Assembly: GCA_002284615.2 (NCBI GenBank)
Contig: MU069533.1
Location: forward strand, 218,516-241,009
Origin: Dunaliella salina
Lineage: Eukaryota > Chlorophyta > Chlorophyceae > Chlamydomonadales > Dunaliellaceae
DNA: 22,494 nt
Reading direction: 5' to 3'
The notes below the pieces were generated by a model. The model had not been told where the DNA came from and did no database searches. It saw nothing but the letters and a program-made list of their open reading frames with translations. A program made the position numbers and the translations under genes. Below, piece by piece: positions 17,524 to 22,494 of the stretch. Each line of letters starts with the position of its first letter. Within the stretch, counting starts at the first letter, position 1.

Positions 17524-17979
17524 GCCAATGTCTGCTTTGGCCCTGTGCTGGCATTGCTAGACTTCTTAATTCCTTTTGTGGTAGTGTGTGACACATCAAA
17601 AGAAGGAATTGGAGCTGTACAAAAGCAAAGGCCACTGGCACGTGAGAGTAGGAAACTCCGACCAGCAGGAGTCAATTACACTACAGGAGAATTGCTAGCT
17701 GTGGTACATGCCTTTGAAAGTTTGGCGCTGCTACCTGGAAGGTCCTCATTTCTTGTCACTTATCACACCCCCCCTGTACTACATAGTAGGTCACCCTCTC
17801 AACAACATCTTTTTGGAAGACAAGTTAGATGGTACTTGCAGAGGTTTAACTTTTTCTGGGTTTACAAACCTGGGGTGGACAATCTAGCAGCCTATGCCCT
17901 TAGCCAAAACCCAGCCCATAAAACTGGTAGCGCATTAGCACCAGCCATGCTCATGATCCGTCAATTGTGCCTCCTCTGA
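17524..17979 (+). pseudogene. Ty3/gypsy retrotransposon RT-RNase H remnant
   Basis: In one open frame: PVLALLDFLIPFVVVCDTSK (end of RT, start of RNase H), EGIGAV, RPLARESRKL, NYTTGELLAVVHAFES, TYHTPP, RQVRWYLQRFNFFWVYKPG and VDNLAAYALSQNP. Order and spacing match Ty3/gypsy RNase H. The first acidic residue (VVCD) and Glu (GELLAVV) remain, but the usual TDH is TYH and the usual ADALSR is AYALSQ, so two conserved aspartates have become tyrosine. Small indels are present around 17760-17820. No protease, integrase or LTR is visible nearby; it is an isolated, inactive fragment. Confidence 0.9.
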
Positions 17980-18059
17980 AATTATGCACATCTTTTTTTT
18001 GGAATCAATTACATTACGCCGCGCATTTGAAAGTCTGGATTTAGGTTGAGAAGATTCAA

Positions 18060-18330
18060 TCTTAGTTACAAGTTGTAATTTCAAGGTTTACAAGGGAACA
18101 TAACCTTCAGCCAGGAAGTTTGGCTGCTCGGTGTGGTGAAAGAAATCCACAAGCTCAGAGATGAAGCGATAAGTCTGAGTATCTTGGTTTTGAAAGAAAC
18201 GAGCTACATCCAAAGAGCAAGCATCAGAAAAAAAGAAAGATCCTGTATCATTTGACACTACTCTGTGAGCAGGATAGGCACTAAAAAGATGTGCATACTT
18301 TCAAGGTTCACACTGCTCATACTCATCAGA
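18060..18330 (-). pseudogene. LINE family A C-terminal coding end with hairpin module
   Basis: The minus frame reads KYAHLFSAYPAHRVVSNDTG, SFFFSDACSLDVARFF, QNQDTQTYRFISELVDFFHH and TEQPNFLAEGYVPL, then TAA. It aligns with the C-terminus of the RT copy (LYSFLKFLSELASIF). The hairpin CAGCCA-AACTTCC-TGGCTG (18108-18126) is a perfect 6-bp stem. The stop codon is the TAA of TTGTAAACC (TTACA at 18088-18092 on +). This is the clearest example of hairpin, C-terminal codons and stop/TGTAA overlapping. Confidence 0.78.
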
Positions 18331-18478
18331 CGGGCTCTGGCGAGCCCGCCAGAAATTCAGGCAAATATTATGCAGAAGGTCTGGCAACATGCAAAGATTT
18401 GACTATCAACATTGTGCAAGGAGACACTCGTGACGAGTGTTCCCCCCCATACTAAATTTCAGGCAAGCTAGAATTGTA
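18331..18478. other. spacer, nothing recognised
   Basis: It may continue the LINE A fragment on the minus strand, but the frame is lost. ACACTCGTGACGAGTGT (18424-18440) is a 17-nt inverted repeat with a one-base centre. Confidence 0.4.
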
Positions 18479-18493
18479 TGTGTGTGTGTGTGT

Positions 18494-18592
<99 letters not shown>

Positions 18593-18634
18593 NTGTGTGT
18601 GTGCGTGTGTGTGTGTTTGTGTGTGTGTGCGTGC
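18476..18634 (+). repeat. (TG)n microsatellite with two GGTG interruptions and one N
   Basis: Almost pure TG for about 155 bp, interrupted near 18494 and 18542 and by an N at 18593, decaying at the right edge (GCGTGTG, TTTGTG). Peptide frames through it are artefacts. Confidence 0.95.
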
Positions 18635-18987
18635 CAGCGTATAACAATCAACATATAAGGCCTTCGGGTGCCTTCTGTGTACTTGGGCATTGCCCGGGAT
18701 GTAACACAAGGCATTCGAAGGCCTTATATATTGCTTGTTGCACAGCGTCCTTCTCTTTCCTTATGTCTCAGAGGTCACACCCCTCTGCAAGCATTGTGAA
18801 TTGAAAGTGAATTGTGAATTGACAGTTCCTTTGCAAGCATTGTGAATTGAAAGTGGCCGAAAAAAGCAGTCTAAGCAGGCCAGCCGCCTCATGCATGAAG
18901 ATAAGGCTCCCTAAATAGCAAGTCAGTGTGGGCCTCACCAAAGGGCCCTCTTGTAAACCTACACTGGACACGGCCGGCCATGGCGAT

Positions 18988-19113
18988 GGAAAATAAAAGA
19001 AAAGAAAGAAAAACTACGCAGGCAGTGAAAACACTTCCCACATCAATTAAGGAAAAGAGGATACCTAGGGCCAAGGCACCCTTCACCAAGTAAAGTGTAC
19101 AGACGCTAATCAC
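18988..19113 (-). mobile_element. LINE family B copy, diverged 3' UTR and tail
   Basis: The minus strand starts at the TTAG stop region and runs through a diverged 3' UTR (CCTTAATTGATGTGGGAAGT ... CTGCGTAGTTTTTC) to a TTTTC-like tail on + (GAAAATAAAAGAAAAGAAAG). It is truncated close to the stop codon. Confidence 0.7.
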
Positions 19114-19187
19114 AGGGCAGCGTGCCACCCAACATGCTTTCAATTTAAACCTGTACGTTGCAGTGTTATTTTATACTTGCAGCTTAG

Positions 19188-19231
19188 CAGTTGCACGTTG
19201 TGACTGATGGCTTAAATCTTAACCCATGTAT
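19188..19231 (+). repeat. LINE A 3' hairpin module, copy 10 (tail decayed)
   Basis: CAGTTG-CACGTTG-TGACTG (19188-19206) is followed by ATGGCTTAAATCTTAACCCA and TGTATCC. The TGTAAC part has decayed or was never complete. Confidence 0.6.
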
Positions 19232-19261
19232 CCCCTTCAGCAAGAGAAAATGAGGATTCCT

Positions 19262-19852
19262 CATTTAAGAATCCAGCGGGGATCAGGAGGGATGGGACAT
19301 AATCAGAGCTTATGGTGACCTGGAGAGTCATCCGCCATGCTCCTGGATGCCCAGACTCTCTGTACGCTTGGATGCTTGCGGTTTAGCTTTTTGTGTGGTT
19401 AGGCCCAGATGGACAAGAGGTTTGTCCATGAATATTGTGACGTTCATACCAATTTAGGTGATGCAGAGCCACCTCGTTACTCCTGTTTGGGTTTCAGTGT
19501 GCAAATGCCCATACATGATCCTTGGACAATCTGGCTTGTTGGATGACACGTTTTCTCCTTCAGCTAAGCTGCTTGGGCAGTGGGCTTGGCGCTGCTTTGC
19601 AATCAATCCATTTCACACCCTGCCTTTAAACTCCTCCCTTTGAATACACGGGGTCACGGTGGGGTTTCCTAAGGTGAAACATGCTGCCCAGGCAAGCCAG
19701 AGCCCTGTGCCAAAGCCCTGGTTGTCAAACGAAAAAAAGCGGCTGGCCCTAACGTTAGCAGGAAAAGATAGGACAGTCATTAATTGCACAGCGCTGGGCG
19801 AGAGGTTGAGCAGCACTAAGAGTTATGAAACAGTGCAATTGCAATGTTGCTA
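19262..19852 (+). pseudogene. dispersed unidentified element, partner of 6481-6790
   Basis: 19262-19450 matches the minus strand of 6481-6790 in pieces (CCATGCTCCTGGATGCCCAG; TAGCTTTTTGTGTGGTTAGG). After a frame change the + strand reads KRFVHEYCDVHTNLGDAEPP, RYSCLGFSVQMPIHDPWTIW. Later, from about 19660, VGFPKVKHAAQASQSPVPKP and WLSNEKKRLALTLAGKDRTV appear. Segments look coding but frames are broken. Recurrence suggests a transposable element; the family is unknown. Confidence 0.4.
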
Positions 19853-20398
19853 AGTGCCATATACAAGCATGGCCCAGGCTCATACCACATAAACCAGTTT
19901 ATGCTGCTGAGGGGTACAATCGTTTGCTTGCATGGTAGGAATGTGACAGGATGACTGGAATTTTTAATACCAAGAAAATATTTCAGTACAGGTAGCATAG
20001 ACTGAGGCTGTGCATGCTGTAACCTAAAGGCAAAACAGGCCTTCAGTTCAGTAGGAGCATTATTAAAGCTTCTGCACCCTGGTCCTGCTGAGCATGACAC
20101 CAAAATAATAATCCAGTACAGGACCAGTGCATAGATGGCAAGTAAAGTAAAAGACTAAAATTAAGAAAGCAAAACAAGTACACCATATACCTTCCACTGT
20201 TGCTAGAGGTGTTCAACAATCTGCAACAAGCATGGTTCAGCAACCATGTATGGTCATTCTGATGTCATAGCAATTTTATCATTCACAAAGCGCGCGTCCC
20301 AAATGTTCTGGATGGCCGGTGGTCCAATTTGGACGGGTGGTGCACATGGTATTTCTGATTCCATAAGGTGGGTATTAGATTACCGTACCGCTGCGTGA
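19853..20398. other. intergenic, nothing recognised
   Basis: No coding signal is supported. A 13-nt palindrome GTCCAA-T-TTGGAC lies at 20322-20334. The core TGGTCCAATT recurs near 20664 and 21179. Confidence 0.45.
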
Positions 20399-20447
20399 CC
20401 ATTACGCATTATATATCTTTTCTCAAGGGGTGCGTAATGCGTAATGG
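20399..20447. repeat. 13-bp perfect inverted repeat
   Basis: CCATTACGCATTA (20399-20411) and TAATGCGTAATGG (20435-20447) are exact reverse complements separated by 23 nt, a strong potential stem-loop directly upstream of the decamer array. Confidence 0.9.
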
Positions 20448-20459
20448 AGTTTTTCAGGG

Positions 20460-20530
20460 AGGTGCGTCCAGGTGCGGCAAGGTGCAAAAAGGTGCGTAAA
20501 GGTGTAGAAAGGTGCGTAATGGTGTGTAAA
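20460..20530 (+). repeat. 10-bp tandem repeat, seven units
   Basis: Units of GGTGCGNAAA begin every 10 bases from 20461: GGTGCGTCCA, GGTGCGGCAA, GGTGCAAAAA, GGTGCGTAAA, GGTGTAGAAA, GGTGCGTAAT, GGTGTGTAAA. The register is exact throughout, with the same face presented each helical turn. GGTGCGTAAT also forms part of the adjacent inverted repeat. Confidence 0.92.
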
Positions 20531-20769
20531 AAAACGTTTGAGCAGGGTACGTACTGACACAGAATGGAGAAATCCAATTGCTGGAAAAAGGAGATATGAA
20601 CTGAGCACGGAGCTGCACGGTAGTCATTATGCGATTCGGCATCTCAAATCCTGAATCCTAGATGGTCCAATTACGAGGTTTGTGAGGAAGTAGTGTCCTT
20701 GTTACATGTTCTTGGTATTGAATTTTACCTTTGTAAACTTATTAACGCTTTACTATAGCATTGCGCTAT

Positions 20770-21142
20770 AGTAGCCACTGCATTCACCCTATCCTCCTGG
20801 GTGTAGGTGGAACTATTTACGCTGAGCATACCCTGAAGCAATTCAAACAACTAGGATTGGACCACCAGCGTGCCAAGAAGCTTGCTCAATAACTTCATGC
20901 CCATTCTGTTCAATATGCCCACAAACTAGTCTCCACACACCGCGCTATTGAAAACAAGAATACTTCCCACAGCCAGGTTTTAGAGCCAATTGCTTCTAGT
21001 AACCCTCCAGATCCACATTAGTTTTCTCTTATTCATACCTTGTGGTGAAAGGGGCTCACGGCTCTTTTTTGAGCCAATGTGTCTCCTTTTTCTTAATTGA
21101 AGTAGGGAGAGTTTCTCTGCCTACGTAGTTTTTTCTTTTATC
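20770..21142 (+). mobile_element. LINE family B copy, longest 3' end
   Basis: From about 20790 the + frame reads PILLGVGGTIYAEHTLKQFK, QLGLDHQRAKKLAQ, one stop, then LHAHSVQYAHKLVSTHRAIE, NKNTSHSQVLEPIASSNPPD, PH and TAG (21020-21022). The 3' UTR and TTTTC tail (to about 21141) match the other family B copies. The conserved GVGGTIY...HTL...LG motif is typical of LINE C-terminal ends I associate with green algae, from memory. One in-frame TAA and the missing RT domain make it inactive. The 5' breakpoint is not exact. Confidence 0.85.
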
Positions 21143-21595
21143 AAAGCGATTCCAGACCTTCTCATCTGAAATAGTGATGGTCCAATTTGAACAGGTTAGG
21201 ACGACGGGTCAGAACGTCTTTATGCCGACTCAGCAGAGTGCGCTTATGAGGATCGTCAGGGATCACTTCATTAGATTGCAAGAGCGTCCGCTGTTCCTTA
21301 GTTCTATATGGAAATGTTACGCATGTCCAGGAAATGTTCGTTACGTCCGATCGGTGGTAACTGATCGTTCCAAAATGTTAGGCCATATTTTTGTACCACT
21401 CTAGGACAAGAAAAGACTTCAGGCACTGTGATACCCTCACAACAAAATCAAATTTCGTTGAAGCACTGAAATGACCCCTGCATGAGAAAAACAGAACCAG
21501 CTAGTGCTATTGTACAAGAAAATGTGAGCAAAAAAAAGCATGGTAGCAGTCTGCACAGAGGCAGCAGGACGTTGTGGGTACTCCAAAAAGCATGC
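21143..21595. other. spacer between LINE B copy and the OCRE gene stop
   Basis: It should include the 3' UTR of the minus-strand OCRE gene. No TGTAA on the minus strand (TTACA on +) is evident here, so the poly(A) site is unresolved. The + strand frame at 21174-21404 has no recognisable domain. Confidence 0.4.
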
Positions 21596-22266
21596 TCAGA
21601 CTTGGACGCCCTCCTCTTGGCACCCAAATCCCTGTCCAGCTTCAGGTGCGGCCTCATAGCTGCCTGTCTCGTTGACACGATACCTGCGCCAATACAGTTT
21701 AAGTTGAGGCACATGATAATCTAGACTGAGGGAATCTGCAAAGAGGGACATGCTCTATGAGCATGGAGTAAGAGCACCGAATACATGAGCGCAAGACAGG
21801 ACAGTCACATGTGCAGGTAATCTGAACAAAATACTGACTTTCATGCAGGCTCTCACCATGGGATTCCTTGTCCTAGCTGGATCCTGCTGCCTTTCAAATC
21901 AGAAGCATTTAATTTCTAAACAAACTGGACAAGGATGCACATGTACCATCAATCACTCTTTCCTGGCGCACTTGTGCAGAGCAAAAAATGTCAGTGTCGC
22001 GTAGAATAGCAAGCAGAACCACGGCTTTGAACGACAATGTTGAAGCAGAAAGCTCTGGAAAATCCCGGGCCATCGAGCACAACAAAAAAGGAAAAAACAG
22101 TCTACCAAAGCATGGCAAGCCTAGCAGGAACTGATGGGGGTCTCACCATGCCCCTGTCTGTGCGTCCATGTAAAGTGCTGTCTGGCTGTTGTACCACAGC
22201 CCCAGATTTGAACTGTAGAACATGCCGCTGCCCGGATCCAGCTCAAAGCCACCGTTGACCATCCAG

Positions 22267-22310
<44 letters not shown>

Positions 22311-22456
22311 ATCTTCTGCTCCAGCAGCTGAGCCAGCGTCACCCTGAGCTCTCTGCTGTTGCTGTTGGCCTGCGGCTGATGCAGCAGGCTGTGCCTCCAG
22401 CCCATCCAGCTGCTGTAAGAGCTCCTGGTCTGCAGGTGCCTGGGGTTGCGCTACCC
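21596..22456 (-). CDS. poly-Q protein with C-terminal OCRE-like domain, last two exons, 5' partial
   Basis: Exons are 22147-22456 and 21596-21683 (stop TGA 21596-21598). The first follows GCACGCCAG and encodes an Ala/Gln-rich stretch, a run of about 11 glutamines from (CAG)n, then DWMVNGGFELDPGSGMFYSS, NLGLWYNSQTALYMDAQTGA before the split W codon (TG|GTGAGA, phase 2). The second follows GGCGCAG and continues YRVNETGSYEAAPEAGQGFG, CQEEGVQV, stop. The spaced aromatic pairs (MFY, LWY, LYM, AWY) separated by SG/TG turns match the OCRE octamer-repeat domain of RBM5/RBM10 and AGGF1, which binds spliceosomal proteins; that link is family knowledge. A spliceosome or nuclear role is inferred. Upstream exons lie beyond the window; the (CA)n at the right edge would be in the preceding intron. 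Confidence 0.82.
22267..22302 (-). repeat. (CAG)n trinucleotide repeat encoding poly-Gln
   Basis: About 11-12 CTG units on + read as glutamines in the OCRE-protein exon. The tract is pure, so its length is likely polymorphic. Confidence 0.92.
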
Positions 22457-22466
22457 CTGGCGTGCA

Positions 22467-22494
22467 TGTGTGTGTGTGTGTGTGTGTGTGTGTG
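22467..22494 (+). repeat. (GT)n microsatellite at the window edge
   Basis: GT repeat continuing past the window end, ten bases beyond the proposed 3' splice site of the OCRE-protein exon. Confidence 0.9.

Overview
This is a nuclear genomic window from a eukaryote with split genes, most likely a chlorophycean green alga of Dunaliella type. The evidence is short coding exons separated by introns of about 90 bp to over 2 kb, (GT)n and (CT)n microsatellites with assembly gaps, many decayed non-LTR retrotransposons, moderate base composition, and frequent TGTAA, the usual green-algal poly(A) signal. There is no operon structure, prokaryotic gene or RNA gene. The organism is an inference; the split genes are seen directly.

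Four host loci can be supported. (1) Left edge, + strand: the last two exons (676-911, 1893-1938) of a WD40 protein resembling WDR13. (2) 8692-9788, - strand: a split gene with a clear first exon and at least two further good exons, Q-rich near its C-terminal end, not recognised. (3) 10066-14929, + strand: a complete six-exon gene for a 208-residue ankyrin-repeat protein. All exon phases agree, and two of its five introns use GC donors. Genes 2 and 3 are divergent and share a 277-bp upstream region. (4) Right edge, - strand: two exons (22147-22456, 21596-21683) of a poly-Q protein ending in an OCRE-like aromatic octamer domain.

Most of the rest is retroelement debris and tandem repeats. LINE family A is a decayed reverse transcriptase copy at 4640-6388 plus several 3' fragments, which share a Cys/His knuckle and a distinctive 3' end. 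LINE family B comprises five 5'-truncated 3' ends with TTTTC-repeat tails, one with a 12-bp target duplication. There is also a Ty3/gypsy RNase H remnant (17524-17979) and a complete hAT-type MITE with an 8-bp target duplication inside ankyrin intron 5. Tandem arrays with periods of 10, 27, 33, 49, about 85 and 158 bp lie in introns and between genes.

The most interesting signal is a 19-nt hairpin (6-bp stem, 7-nt loop) followed in most copies 5-17 nt later by (T)GTAAC. It recurs at least 11 times on both strands at the 3' ends of LINE A pieces. Its stem shows apparent compensatory changes, it overlaps the last codons of the LINE ORF, and in three copies the stop codon is the TAA of GTAA. It is a candidate RNA recognition element for retrotransposition, possibly also specifying 3' end formation.
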